Below, piece after piece: positions 37,424 through 49,901 of a stretch of 64,000 bases of DNA. The DNA is from Plantago elongata. Lineage: Eukaryota > Streptophyta > Magnoliopsida > Lamiales > Plantaginaceae. The stretch covers positions 1 to 64,000 of the forward strand of contig JAYMSP010000124.1 of the NCBI GenBank assembly GCA_036897095.1. Reading direction: 5' to 3'. The translations under genes were made by a program, and so were the position numbers. Each line of letters opens with the position of its first letter. Within the stretch, counting starts at the first letter, position 1. The notes under the pieces were generated by a model that made no database searches, had not been told where the DNA came from, and saw nothing but the letters and a program-made list of their open reading frames with translations.

Positions 37424-39109
37424 CTCTCATATGGATGGATGCATTTACACCTGTAGTGAACATTGCTCCAGCTAATTTACTTACTAGTGATTTATTTATT
37501 TAATAATTCATCCTTTGTTTGAGGTCCACGAGGTCTCGGTGAGGTTATGTTCTTTTCGACTGAAATTTACTAAACTGAGCTGAGCTGAGCTGAACTGAAC
37601 TTGACTGACCTAAACTGAACTAGACTGAAATAAATCGGACTGAACTAAACTGGATTGAAGTAATTTTCAGTTGAAAAGAATAAAACCTAAGTTGAAAGTA
37701 AGCCTTAGCCAAGTTTTATCGATAAACATCACTACAGTCATTGGTACGTGTTACCGATTGTAGAATCTCTAGGTCGATAAATGTCAATCGCATTTGACAA
37801 GTTACCCATTGCTTCAATTTACAATGCATATATACTCAAATTATAGAATGGGATTTTTGGGAAAACAAAGGTAATTTGTATGGTATAGCTATGAATTAAT
37901 GATGAGTGATTAGTATTAGTGAGAGTAGGTAATGTGGTCCCTAATGAACCAGGCCACATTATTACTGTTACCATTAGTAGGGCTGTCAAATGAGTGCATG
38001 GGCTCTTAATTTGTTCGTGGTGGAAAGGCAAAGGCATGGCATGGGATCCTTAAAATAAAGGAGCTATTGGACCTGACGTGTTATTCACGTCCCATTGACG
38101 TGTAAACCAATAATACGTAATTAGCATGAATATTTGTGGATTGGATGACTTCGTCTATTTTAATTTTTACCGAAAGTTTGTGCCACCGTAGGTTAATAAA
38201 AAGATCAAGTAGGGAGGAGGGTTGAGGACATCGTATACATGGGACTTCATCTATCCTATATTCTCCTAATACTTGATCTTTTTATTAATTTAAACTAAAT
38301 TGAAATAAAATAGTTAGATAAAAATGATTATAAATAAAGCATGAATATAAATGATTAAAAAATTACTAATGTAGATAGTAATTTTAAAATCTAAGGCATT
38401 AAATTTTAAAATGATCTCCCGAAATAACAAATATTATGATATATTTCAATGTCATATAATTATTTATGTATAAATTGTAACACTTAAATGTTCGGACTTA
38501 CTACAATATGAGTCCCCCAAAACCAATAAAGAAAAGTGTCTATTTAGATACCTACTAAATTCGACATCAAATCTGGTTAAAAATATATAGAAGTAAATAT
38601 TTCAAACTTTCTTTTTAATCGGTTGGCAAACAATTTGTAATAGTTTATCGTCCCAATGTGGCATATATAATTGGGTGCACCCCTAATCTTAATTAGTAAA
38701 CAAATTAAATTAGAGAGAATTGTCTATATAAGTCACTAAATAACAACTCTTACAAATAAGTATAGCGCTAAATAACTCTTACACATAAGTTTATTTTATT
38801 TTTTGGCCCTAAATCAACAATTGGCAGGACAAAACTACCCCTACAAAACATTATCGCGTTTATTCAACTGCCATTCCTATCATTCGAAACTCAATTTTTC
38901 TCTCTCCCGATTCTTCTTCAACAAGCTTCCGATTCCTTTCTTCATTGTTTTCCAAGCTAAAAATGATGAGGTCAAGTAAATTCGCTGCAACAAGGAAGAA
39001 TCGAAGCCAAACATCCCCAAAATTGCTGCAAAAAAGGAAGAAATGAAACCGGAAATTCCCAAATTTGATGAGAAATGTACGAAACTAATTCATTTTTCTG
39101 TATAATTTT
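37424..39109. other. Intergenic, short tgaactgaac repeats
   Basis: 37570-37660 is a degenerate run of gagctgagctgaactgaac-type pentamer and decamer repeats. 38690-38850 starts with aattgtctatataagtcact and looks like a transposon end, without a visible partner. No gene recognised. Confidence 0.5.
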
Positions 39110-39400
39110 GGTTAGTTTCATGTTCAATGAGTGTTACACTCACATGCATGTGTGTTTCAGATTCAATATCACTCGGATTTAGTTAGTTTCATGTTAAATA
39201 TGTGTTTTTCTAGTTTCAGATCCAGTATAACTCGATTTTAGTTAGTTTCATGTTAAACATTTGTTTGCTAGTTTCAAATCCATAGATGTTATACTAGTTT
39301 CATGTATTGTGTGTATACTGGTTTCATGACTTCTATTAGCTACTGGTTTCATGACTTATGTTATGATAGTTTCATGACTTCTATTATGTTGGCGATTCAA
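39110..39400. repeat. Degenerate repeats built on tagtttcatg
   Basis: The motif agtttcatg or ggtttcatg recurs seven or more times; two longer units of about 60 bases (ttagtttcatgttaaa ... tagtttcagatcc) sit side by side at 39180-39300, then shorter units with tttcatgacttctatta. Confidence 0.6.
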
Positions 39401-39565
39401 CAGAGAGTGGTGGTTAACGACGATTGGCTAGTTGACCGTGTGAGAGGAACTAACTGATGGTCGTCGGGGGGTAAGGTGAGATGGCATAAAGTGATGGTTG
39501 ATAGCTTGGTAGTTCAACTATCAGACAACCTGACAATGTGATCGTCTAACTGATAGCGAGAGTTT

Positions 39566-39649
39566 GGTCGACTGACCGACTGCGTGGGCGTTGGGTCGAC
39601 TGATTGACTGCTTGAGCGTTTGGTCGACTGACTGACTGCTTGGGCGTTT
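39566..39649. repeat. Tandem repeat, 28-bp unit, three copies
   Basis: Copies start at 39566, 39594 and 39622 with the pattern ggtcgactgactgactgctt followed by gggcgttt and a few differences. Surrounding DNA (39400-40140) is rich in related gactgac and ggtcgac words. No coding role seen. Confidence 0.85.
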
Positions 39650-40552
39650 CAGATTGAGATTGAGGCGTAAGACTGATATCAAGGGTTTTCGTAATGTGTA
39701 TGAGATAATCCTTTCGTTTGCCCCTTTATATAGATTGTCCACCCGTTAGAGTCCATACCCATCCCTCCTACTTTTCGAGTGAGGAGTCTGTTAGCAGGTT
39801 AGACTACATCTTAATGGCCGTCTGTGGATTGAACGAGTCAATCAAGAGTGTGAGTTGGTTAGTCTGTTAGACTGATACGGTTAGTCGTATGAGGTAAGTT
39901 GTTCGGCTTGTCAACCAGTCGGGTGGTTGGCATGGCTGGGTGAGCCTACGACGTTCTAACCAACTGATGGTTCTGTAATGTTAAGTGACCTAGGTAGCAT
40001 GTTGACTGCTTAGCTGGATAGGTAACTCCGTTGGATGGGTTTGCTAGTTGAACTTTAGAGTCCAGTCCGTGTATAGTCGAGATGGACATGTTGGTATTTC
40101 AACTATATCTTTAAAATTATATAGATTTAAGGAGGAGTCTACCTCTATACCTTGTGAGTTCTGAATTGGGTCGTGGTCTTAATGGATCAACTCGATAGTC
40201 GAGTAGATAATAATGAATTTTGGCACTAATCATTATAGCAATGTATTCCCTCCATAGAGATGTCCTTTTTTTTTTGTTTGAATAAAATTTCATTCATAAA
40301 TCAATTGGATAAATTCGGGTTTACAATTCAATTGAGAAAGAAGTATTTAACTGAAAAGATAAGAATGCGCACTGATAGCTAAGCGTCAACATAATAAATG
40401 TTGGTAGATACAGCGATTTTAGAGCAATAGTCGATTCAGTTTAATTTCCGACGTTTCAGTTGAATGAAACTAATTCCCAAATTAAGGTTACTTGCACTGC
40501 ACCATCATCTTCTTCCTTCCATTATCTGAACTGAATATATATATACATACAT
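39650..40552. other. Intergenic, upstream of the ALKBH1-like gene
   Basis: Contains a lone Stowaway-like end (ttccctccatagagatgtcc) near 40247. A tatatatata run at about 40536-40545 is a possible TATA box for the following gene. Confidence 0.45.
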
Positions 40553-43005
40553 ATGGGAAGAAGAATACTAACTCCACCTTTTCATCAACTCATGCACTCT
40601 ATTTTCTACCAGAAAACAACCTTATCAGCAGCTACAAAACGTTGTTTCTCGTCATTCAATGTCACTTCTACTCTCCTCAAGATGACCAACACTCCAAGCT
40701 CCAATGCGTTTTCTCGCAAATCCATCAACAAGGTGATTTCATTCATCTCTTTCAGTCTTTCTACTTAATTTCTGTCGTTTCTTGGAAAATTAGCCCATAC
40801 TTCATCAATTGGCAATTAATCATGCACCTGGCATGCAGTATTGTGTATATAATATAGTTAAGAGTAGTTTCTTGAATTAAGATTCTTACAATGCAGCTTG
40901 CTACCTTAAGTAGCTAGTAATATAGCTAGCTAGTCTGTATCTGTTCTATTCACACTCGTGACAGTTTTTTTTCTTCTTCTTAATTTCCTTCATCAACTGC
41001 GTTTGTGTGTATATCTGCTTTATGGCATTGTTAAGAAAGACTAAAGCTTTGGCTATGTGTGATGTACTGATGTTCAATAGTGAGCTTCGGATTCCTTGAG
41101 TAGTTTTAGTTTTTGAGGCTAAAACAACTTTTGGTTTTGGATTACGAATTGCTATTCATTGTTAAAAGTGATACTCACTACATGAAGCTTGTTGATAACC
41201 AAAGTTGCTTCCTTTTGATAATAGAACAAGGCTCCGGTACGAAGTCAAGTTTTAAGTTCATCCTTTTATGCTTCTGCTGCAACTAGAAAGTGATCAACTT
41301 TTAAATACTACAGTATGTTGTAATTGAACGAATGGCTTTGAATGCGGATATATAATATTATTGCAGTTAGATGTTGCCGGGGTCGGAAGGCCAACAGCAC
41401 AATCATCTGGCTTGCTAAATCTAACCTCCCAGGATGAGTTTCCATCTCTCTCTGATAGTATGTCCTTTGTAAAAGGTAAAAGTAAAATCATAATAGACCA
41501 GGGTGATGTCTCCGAGCAAAAGTCGAGTAAGGAGGTTGATGGCATTGGTCCATCACAAACCCAACCGTCAGTGTCGGTAAAGAACCAGACAAAGGTTGAA
41601 AATGTTGATTCACTGCGGCCCCAATTATCACCACCAGAAAACCATGAGAGCCTATCCCCTTACAAGCAAGGGGAAATTAATAATGGTCATGGAGAACCAG
41701 CGAAAAGTCAGGTATTGGACTCTAGTGGAGCTGACTTAAAAACGCGTACATCTCTCAAGAGTTTGCAACCCCATCATAAACGTAGGGAAGCAGAGAGAAG
41801 ACATACATTTTCCCCTCCTGGATCTGACAGGAAGAAATATATATCTCCATCTGAGCGTAGGCGAGTTCCAAATGAATATGGAGAAGCAAATGCCAGTTTG
41901 TCGAGCTCTCATCTTGGGACTAGTGTGGATGAATATTTTGACATATGCTCTCCTGATACCCAAAGAAATGCATCTAGACGGTCACCACATGCTAACAATA
42001 TGCGCAAATGGGTTCCGAAGTTGGAGATAGCTGAGAAAGATGAGTACTTGCATAGTACGGAGCTGGAGATGGGTGAAGAGGTCTTAAAGATTTTGAGACC
42101 TGGAATGCTACTTTTAAAGAGTTACATACCCCTAATAAAGCAGGTATGCATACTGGGAGTTTGTTTCATCTGTTTCTATTTAGCTATCTTCTGAAGCAGA
42201 TTTCATGAACTTGAATGTTAGTTAGACATGAACATGAATAAGACTGAGCTGATCATGATCTCCTGCAGGTGGAAATTGTAAAATGCTGTCAAGAGTTAGG
42301 CTGTGGTCCAGGAGGATTTTATCGGCCTGGCTACAAAGATGGTGCAAAACTTCGCCTGTACATGATGTGTCTGGGTCAAGACTGGAATGCTCATTCAAGA
42401 AAGTATGGGAAAATTCGTGAACATGACAACGCTGTACCTCCTGAGATTCCTCCGGATTTTGTGTCATTAATTGACGAAGTACTTGATGACTGCCATGCTG
42501 TGATTAATGAAGACTTGAATACAGTAAATGCTGAGGGTGTTCTCCCCCGAATGTCTCCAGATGTGTGTATAGTAAACTTCTACAACACAAATGGCCGATT
42601 AGGTCTCCATCAGGTCTATAGTGAATGACATAATTATGCCTCTAATTAGCAGCTCTCTAATTGTTTTTTTTTTTTTTGAAACGGAATCTCTTAATGTTTA
42701 TTAGCTTGCTGACATTATTTCTGTGCCAGGATCGAGATGAATCTCATAGGAGTCTTCAGAAAGGGCTTCCCGTTGTTTCATTATCAATTGGAGACTCGGC
42801 TGAGTTTTTGTATGGTGATGACAGAGATGTCGACAAGGCTAAAAGTGTGTTGCTAAAATCTGGTGATGTGCTGATCTTTGGTGGTGAGTCTAGGCATATT
42901 TTTCATGGTGTAACAACTATATACCCAAAAACTGCACCCCTTCCATTGCTGAAGAAAACCAATCTTCGACCTGGTCGTCTCAACCTCACTTTCAGAAAGT
43001 ATTAA
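40553..43005 (+). CDS. ALKBH1: ALKBH1-like 2-oxoglutarate/Fe(II) oxygenase, up to 525 aa
   Basis: Four exons, 40553-40732, 41367-42143, 42269-42613 and 42730-43005, all phase 0 with GT-AG introns. The AlkB-type core is C-terminal: IKQVEIVKCCQELG, GPGGFYRPGYKDGAKLRLYM, CIVNFYNTNGRLGLHQ, then DRDES. The Fe(II) ligands are the HQD triad half split across the exon 3/4 junction and the distal His in SRHIFHG; RPGRLNLTFR supplies the 2-oxoglutarate-binding arginines. ALKBH1 proteins demethylate nucleic acid bases (for example N6-methyladenine); the exact substrate here is not shown. Residues 60-300 are a Ser/Pro/Lys-rich, probably disordered extension as in the long plant ALKBH1 forms. Start is uncertain: if the tatatatata at about 40540 is the TATA box, the ATG at 40682 (good A at -3) may be used, giving 482 aa and losing an Arg-rich, transit-like leader. 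Confidence 0.9.
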
Positions 43006-44505
43006 GCTTCATCCTGAGGCAAGTCCATATCAAGTTGCAACATTCTGATTCTTCTTCCATTGTTGGATCATTATTAGTTTGATTGATCTTTAGAGGATGA
43101 GGTTATATATCTGCAGTAACTATGCCATGTTGCAACTTACAGTGACAGTTTTGGAGACACAATATTGCAATTTACTGTGTTGGATATACTCTACTGCTAT
43201 GTTTTAGATGTAATAGCATAATACTATGGAACATAAAAAATTAGTGTGATATAATCTGCATTGTCTTCTACTCTTCTTTCTGTTATCTTGCTTTATAAAA
43301 TCTTCCGCGGCCAAAAACCTATGTTAATGCCAATGCATGATGTTATAAATGGGGCGATGCCCAGATTATATAAAGAAGTACAATTAGGTGATGATAACGT
43401 CTTAGATTTATATACTTAGTATCATCTAAGGCTTACGCGGCATCTGGTTCCTATCTACATAGCAGAGTTTCATATTTTTTATAGTTCATACTCTGTTTCA
43501 GTTGGTTGGAAACTGGGGATACTTCAGATTTTTAATTATGTCTCTCTGAAAAATTTAATAATCAATGTTTCGAGCGAAGTCGTAATTCATGAATGTTATT
43601 TAAGTGATTAAGTGGAGCATGATTAGGATGATCGATGATGATCAGCACTAAATAATTTATCAGATTTTAGACATCATCTAGCATTTTATTTATTCTAGCT
43701 AATATCCCTAAATATGTTGTCTTTAACATTACATAATATAATCATATAGGCATCACATAAGTATCCAAGTTGATTATGAAACATTTGTCATGATTACTAC
43801 TACAATAACAATACCAACATAGTTTAAAACTTTAAATTAGTTTATTGCTCTATGTCATGTCACCTTATCTGAATGTATAATCAAAATTGTTATAAGCTTT
43901 CAGTTTAGGACAAATTGTCTGGTTTAAACATTAAACAGCACACAGAGTATAGTAGTGATTGCCTTGATGTTGTAATTAGTGCATATGGACATGTATGTAG
44001 TTATGCAGGTGGTCTAGAAAACTGGCCAAGTTCATTGAAAGGGATTACTTTACCTTTTACCTCCTCTTTGTTTTCTTTTTAACTTTCAGATAGAGCCAAG
44101 AATGGACAATAATGCATGGAATAAGAAGTGGTAAACCTCTAATGAACGAGGTACAATGATTAACAAGATGTGGCAATTGGTAAATAGTTAATTCTTGAAA
44201 TAAGCATGCATGAATCCATTGAGATTGCATTAATCTATTCCTAATATACATGAAATCATTTCCAACACGATGATCAACCTTTTATACAACACGCAAATCT
44301 AATCCATTTATGTGAGTATCTTTTCTTCTTTATACCTATTCCATGATCAAATTACAACCTAATCTCCTTCCCTTTCTTAGAAAAAATACAAGTTTTTGGC
44401 CAAGAGATACCAAACCATCAATATCAAAATACCCTAATAAAGGTCACGTACAGAGAAGCATAAATATATAATGAAGAAAAATACGGAAGGTGATCTTGCA
44501 CCTTC
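43006..44505. other. Intergenic between two plus-strand genes
   Basis: 3' UTR of the oxygenase gene, then AT-rich sequence with no gene or repeat that I recognise. Confidence 0.55.
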
Positions 44506-44513
44506 TATAAATA
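44506..44513 (+). promoter_or_regulatory. TATA box of the aminotransferase gene
   Basis: TATAAATA, 99 bases before the ATG at 44612, placing the transcript start near 44540. Confidence 0.6.
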
Positions 44514-44611
44514 CTCAACTTTGCATTCGTATTTCATACATATATATTCTATCTTCCCTGTAAGTTCTTTCTTACAATTTTCCCATACAATCATTATACC
44601 TTCTTCATAAA

Positions 44612-47210
44612 ATGATGAGGGTAGTAATGAGAAAGACGGTATGGGAGCAAATCCGAAGTTGTAACTATAAACCACGATGTTATTCTCCACAAGCCGGTGC
44701 ATGCGCTGTCTCCTCCGATGACGTCGCAGAATCGCCAAGATTGCCCCCATTCGACTACACACCACCACGGTATGTGGGGCCTACGGCCGAAGAAATATTG
44801 AAGAAACGGAAGGAATTTCTAAGCCCTTCCATGTTTTGCTTCTATACCAAACCTGTGAGTTCAATCGGAGGTTTAACTTTTGGTTTATATGTAATTTTTT
44901 AGCTATATGTAGGGGTGTTTGTAGTTTGGGTTCACTACTTTACTAGGTAAAGGCAGTACATTTTAAGTAGTACTCCTTAAATTGAAGTACTTAGGACCGA
45001 TCTCATATCAGCTTCATCGATCATATTATGATTAACATGATTAGTATTTTATTGTGATTCGTGCAATAGCTTGCATGAGATTGATTCATGAGATCACTAT
45101 ATGTGCATCTGATAAAAAGTTGTTTTTAACACCTTTTGGAATTGAAATTATTATGCAGGTGAATATAGTCCATGGCAAGATGCAGTACTTGTTTGATGAA
45201 AACGGGCGAAGATACCTGGATGGTTTTGGCGGAATTGCCACCGTGTCTTGTGGACATTGCCACCCTGATGTAGTTAAGGCCATTGTTGATCAAACGCAAA
45301 ACTTACAGCATTCGACCATCTTATATCTCAATCATGCTATTACTGATTTTGCTGAGGCACTAGCTTCAACACTACCTGGTGACCTCAAGGTATGGATATA
45401 AATGATCCATATGCTCTGATCAAATATCTTATTTCATTAGATAAACGAAAAGTACTATGCATTTGCACTTACTTTGATCAAAACTTTAGTGTAGCATTAG
45501 CTCGGTAAGTATTCGGTAGAATCAGCTGCAAAACTGTAAAGATACTTTGGTTTCTTCCAACTTATTCTTTTTTTTACTTGCTGATTCTGAGTCATTTAAA
45601 ATGACATCAAGTCTTTGCAAAGAGGCACCAATATTGACATGTTCAACTTGATGATTATAGGTGGTTTTCTTTACTAACTCTGGAACAGAAGCAAATGAGC
45701 TTGCAATGATGATGGCTCGACTATACACTGGGAGTCATGATATCATATCTCTAAGAAATGCATACCATGGCAATGCAGCTGGAAGTATGGGGGCAACTGC
45801 ACAAAGCAACTGGAAGTTTAATGTTGTACAGGTACATGCAAATCATTTGTTGCAAAGTTATGATCTACTATGTATGTTTCTGTGTCTCTTACAAGGTCTA
45901 ATTTTACTTTATTTCATACAGAGTGGCGTCCACCATGCCCTTAATCCAGATCCATACAGAGGTCTGTTTGGTTCGGATGGAGATAAGTATGCAAGAGAGG
46001 TTCAGGATCTAATTCAATATGGAACTACTGGCCATGTTGCTGCTTTTATGTCGGAAGCCATACAGGTATATATTGATCCATAATCATGCTCATTTATTTT
46101 CCTGCTTACCGATATCTACTCAAATGTGACCCTGAATACTTCCCTATGTATTGCAACAGGGTGTTGGTGGAATAGTTGAGTTAGCTCCCGGTTACTTGCC
46201 AACAGTATATGAAACGATAAAAAAGGCTGGAGGCCTTTGTATAGCAGATGAGGTTCAATGTGGTTATGCTCGCACAGGTAGCCACTTTTGGGGATTTGAA
46301 GGCCATGGTGTGGTGCCTGATATAGTTACGATGGCAAAGGTAACTGCTAATGGTACTCGACTTTATAATGGCAAAGGGTCTTAACCTTAGCATGTCACAT
46401 TATTGTTGAATGCAGCTGCAAGTCTGCAATCACCTTAGATTATAATTTGAAAAGAAAATCTCTTATAAATGCAGGGGATTGGAAATGGAATTCCACTAGG
46501 TGCTGTTGTGACAACTCCAAAGATTGCTGAGGTCTTGACTCGACGAAGTTACTTCAATACTTTTGGTGGCAACCCCGTCTGTACTGCAGCTGGACTTGCT
46601 GTTCTCAATGTGATCAAAAGAGAGAATCTTCAGGAGAATGCTCATGTTGTAGGTTCCTACCTAAAAGACCGCCTCAATGCTCTGAAAGCCAAACATCAAA
46701 GTAAAGTCATCTCCTTTTTCTCTTGGAACGTGACCATAGAACTTTAACAAGAAACTCTTAGTACTTCTATATCATGTATGTGCAGTTATTGGGGATGTAA
46801 GGGGAAGAGGGCTAATGCTCGGAGTTGAACTTGTATCGGATCAACAACTGAAGACTCCAGCAAAGGCCGAAATTCTGCAAGTGATGGACCAAATGAAAGG
46901 TATATTTCTATATGGTTTGTTAGCTACAATTCTTGATGTATATATTCAGAAACCAATTAATTGTCTTTGTTTCACTGTCAAGATTCGGGAGTGTTGGTTG
47001 GAAAAGGAGGGTTCTATGGAAATGTTTTCAGAATTACGCCGCCCCTTTGCTTCAGCAAGGAGGATGCTGGTAAGCTGTTCTTGCACCCACAAGTCTTCAA
47101 TATTGACATGTTTTATGTTCAACTAATATACAATGCACGCGTTGGTGATGAATTTGAATGTTGCAGACTTCCTTGTTGATGCCATGGACTGTGCAATGTC
47201 AAAGCTGTGA
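44612..47210 (+). CDS. AGT2: Alanine:glyoxylate aminotransferase 2 homologue, mitochondrial, 479 aa
   Basis: Nine exons (44612-44854, 45159-45389, 45661-45831, 45922-46065, 46160-46339, 46475-46700, 46786-46899, 46983-47069, 47167-47210) join into one frame with GT-AG borders. It is a class III PLP-dependent aminotransferase that moves an amino group from alanine to glyoxylate. Residues 1-40 ([17 protein letters not shown]) look like a mitochondrial presequence. Core motifs: [55 protein letters not shown] (PLP phosphate), [13 protein letters not shown] with the PLP-contacting Asp, and TMAK at the end of exon 5 whose Lys forms the Schiff base, followed by [11 protein letters not shown] and FNTFGGNPV. 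Length fits the plant AGT2/AGT3 family. The usual DEVQSGFARTG reads [11 protein letters not shown] here. No breaks seen. Confidence 0.95.
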
Positions 47211-47820
47211 AGCTGCCATCAACTTCTGATAATCATTTGCTCTGCCTGCGATTGTTAGAACTGCTTCCTGACCACCTCATTAGCTCAAATGCAGAGACTT
47301 GCCTTTCCAGTTTTCTGAAGTTTTTGCGAAGCTTTTTAGTTGTAGATATCAATCCATTGTAATTTCCTTTCTTGCAACTGCAACTCAGTTAGCAGGACAA
47401 GATGTTGATGATGACGATTACTGCTACTAGTAATTTATTTGTATAGAAAATCTGCTTCACCACATTGTCAATTGATAATATGCAATCTAGTCCATGGAGC
47501 CTAAACTCCGTATATAAGTTGGATAACTGTTTACGAGATTGGATCACCGGACCAAGATCCGATCATAGATTATAGTCATTGTGAATTCAGAAATCATTAC
47601 TGGAGCCTCTGTTAGTTACCAACTATGCTAGACTGCCAAATTTGGTAGATTACAACTTTATAAGTACTTGTAGTATCAGAATTATCAGGTAACAACACGA
47701 AATCAATAAATTACATCTCAAAGGAACTAATTAAAGAATCTGGCATTATTCAAGAAAAGAAGAAACCTTAACTCAACATAGACTCAGCAAGCAAACAAAC
47801 ATACTAGAACTCACCAAAAG
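47211..47820. other. Convergent intergenic region
   Basis: 3' UTR of the aminotransferase gene and presumably of the small minus-strand ORF; no other feature recognised. Confidence 0.5.
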
Positions 47821-48042
47821 CTATCCATCATACCGCATAAACGTCGATGATCTAGGCGACCGGGACGAGTAACGGTTGGCAAAATTCTCTGATCTGCCTG
47901 GGAAATTTCCTGAGAACTGAACAATAGAATGAAGCAAGAAGATGACATCCACCACCATGAAAGCCAACTCCTGATAGATTCTAATGCTCTTTCTCATTGT
48001 TACATGAATCAAAACTGATACAATATCATCAAACCTTCCCAT
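47821..48042 (-). CDS. Small unrecognised protein, 73 aa
   Basis: A single open frame from ATG at 48042: MGRFDDIVSVLIHVTMRKSI, then a hydrophobic stretch LAFMVVDVIFLLHSIVQFSG and a polar, Arg/Ser-rich end (ENFANRYSSRSPRSSTF). The amino-acid mix is balanced and unlike the shadow ORFs nearby, which suggests real coding. A stop lies a few codons upstream of the ATG, so this start is the natural one. A TATATAA-like site lies about 120 bases upstream on the minus strand (near 48160). The hydrophobic part could be one membrane helix. I do not recognise the family; it may be a small single-exon plant gene or the last exon of something larger. Confidence 0.45.
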   Translation of the reverse strand: MGRFDDIVSVLIHVTMRKSIRIYQELAFMVVDVIFLLHSIVQFSGNFPGRSENFANRYSSRSPRSSTFMRYDG

Positions 48043-48773
48043 TTGATCCAAACTTCTATTTGTTCAGCTCAAAATTTTATTCTCATGTATGATCTAACTA
48101 GCTAGCTACTTTGACATTTGATGATTGTGATGCTTCATCTCATGTTGGCTATAGAACTATATTATATAAATCAAGAAACTTGTTTGCACTGCATTTCCTC
48201 AAATGCCCTTCATCATATCAGCAAAAGGTTTAACATTTTTTGTTCTATTGTAAAAAATTCCAGCAGAATGGACAGTGAAAAGATAAAATAGAAAGTTGTA
48301 GTATTGAACTTAGCACAATAAATTTTGTCCGGATGCATATTTGGAAAAACTAGCTGAAATTGTATCTCGGTTTAGGCATTACGAGGTTATCTGATCGAGT
48401 TTAATAGGGTAAAATCCACTTTACCAGCCAGGGGTGTAAAAGCCAGGGTGTAAATGTCATTAAGTGAAATAGTGGGGCCATAAATTGATGAGAGTCATAA
48501 TGTGCTCATCCAAATAAAGATTTGCCTGGTAGTTCAGTTGTCTGTTCATATAACTCCAGGATGCTGCATGAAATATGTCGACATGCACTCACTCTCACTC
48601 CTCTGCTTATTTCATTTCTATAAATCTACTCAAGACTCAAAGAGGTGAAAGTAAAAGGCAATTACTGTACAAATTAGATTTGAATTTGAGGGTAAACGGT
48701 TTTGAGTGATTTTGAACTCTATCAAGTTTATGTTTTAAAGTTCAAGCTCGAACTTTATGAGCTTCAAATTTAA
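48043..48773. other. Intergenic, nothing recognised
   Basis: AT-rich, including the presumed promoter of the small minus-strand ORF. Confidence 0.5.
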
Positions 48774-48787
48774 AAGCTACAATGAAA

Positions 48788-48882
48788 AGACAATGAAACG
48801 CAACTCAGTTGGTAATACATTTCTTCTTCATTTAGAAGTCGGAGCTTAGCTTTGTGTCATATTTACCGTTTTAAAAAAGAAG
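48788..48882 (+). mobile_element. Short tRNA-derived SINE, copy 5 (diverged)
   Basis: A box caactcagttggtaat is clear; the B box has decayed, but agtcggagcttag and tttaccgttttaaaaaa hold the family positions. Flanks aagctacaatgaaa (from 48774) and aagctataattgaaa (from about 48883) are an imperfect target duplication. Confidence 0.65.
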
Positions 48883-48992
48883 AAGCTATAATTGAAACGG
48901 CATGCATTGCATTGCCGCTCACTCAATTCTCCTAACGGCTTAACAAGTATGCAAAACACTATCACAACCAGCAATGATGATGGTGTTGATGA

Positions 48993-49175
48993 GGTCACCC
49001 TTTCCGGCTACCCCAAGATCACCAATTCTGAAATAGATGCAGATTGTAAACACGACTAGGGTGGATGGGTCACCCTTTCCGGCTACCCCAAGATCACCTA
49101 CTCTGAAATCGATGCAGATTGTAAACGCAACTAGGGTGGATAGGTCACCCTTTCCGGCTACGCAACTAGGGTGGA
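48993..49175. repeat. Minisatellite, 75-bp unit, about 2.4 copies
   Basis: ggtcaccctttccggctacc starts copies at 48993, 49068 and 49143, exactly 75 bases apart. Copies 1 and 2 share aagatcacc, gatgcagattgtaaac and actagggtggat; copy 3 is cut to 33 bases by an internal loss but keeps both edges. Because 75 is a multiple of three the minus-strand frame stays open across it (VAGKGDxSTLV), but nothing else supports coding. Confidence 0.9.
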
Positions 49176-49901
49176 TTTGGATATTGTTGCTGTGCTGTTT
49201 GTCTAGATGATAAGGACTGATTTTCTTAGAATGCTCCCTGGATGTAAGCATGTATTCCACCTTAACTGCATCCATCGATGGATGGCTATGGATGGCTATT
49301 GTCTAACACGGCCCCTCTGCAGAAAATCTCGATCATATAAGCAGACGGGGTTTATAGTAACCCATGATTTGTTTGCATAAATTTGAATACATCCAAGCCT
49401 GATAACTTGTTTGCATATATTTCAATACATCCAAGTTTGTTAATGAGTTACCAACCCAAACACACAACCAGCAGATTTACAAACTGGAATCAGACAATGA
49501 AACTCGGATCCAATCCAGAACTGGGGTCTATCATGATTCACGAACGACCCAAAATAAAAATAAAGGGGAACCTAACTCTCTTCGTAACTTGATCTACGAA
49601 TACTCATCAAAACTAGCGAGCATCATAAAAACCGACAAAATGCAACACAATTGGAAACAGAAGTAAAGAACATCTACAATCTACATGTATCAAGAAGACG
49701 GGCACCCAATCCATATAGAAACGAAACCGTCTCAGTTAAGGGGCTCTTATTATTCACCCAGGCATAAACACCAATCCATCAATCATTGTATCTAAATTCT
49801 AAACCGATCTGATATATCTACACCAGTTAAAACTTCACAAAACAAGATCACAAACTGACAAATTCACGCCCTGTTTAAGGATGTCTTCCCAGATATCACA
49901 A
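49176..49901. other. 3' flank of the TOL gene
   Basis: 49370-49440 holds a short duplication: gtttgcata-aatacatccaag occurs twice about 36 bases apart. The rest is probable 3' UTR and spacer. Confidence 0.5.

Noticed and set aside
48940-49275. 111-aa minus-strand ORF as a protein
   Set aside because: Kept open only because the 75-bp repeat is a multiple of three; the repeated VAGKGD has no support outside the array.
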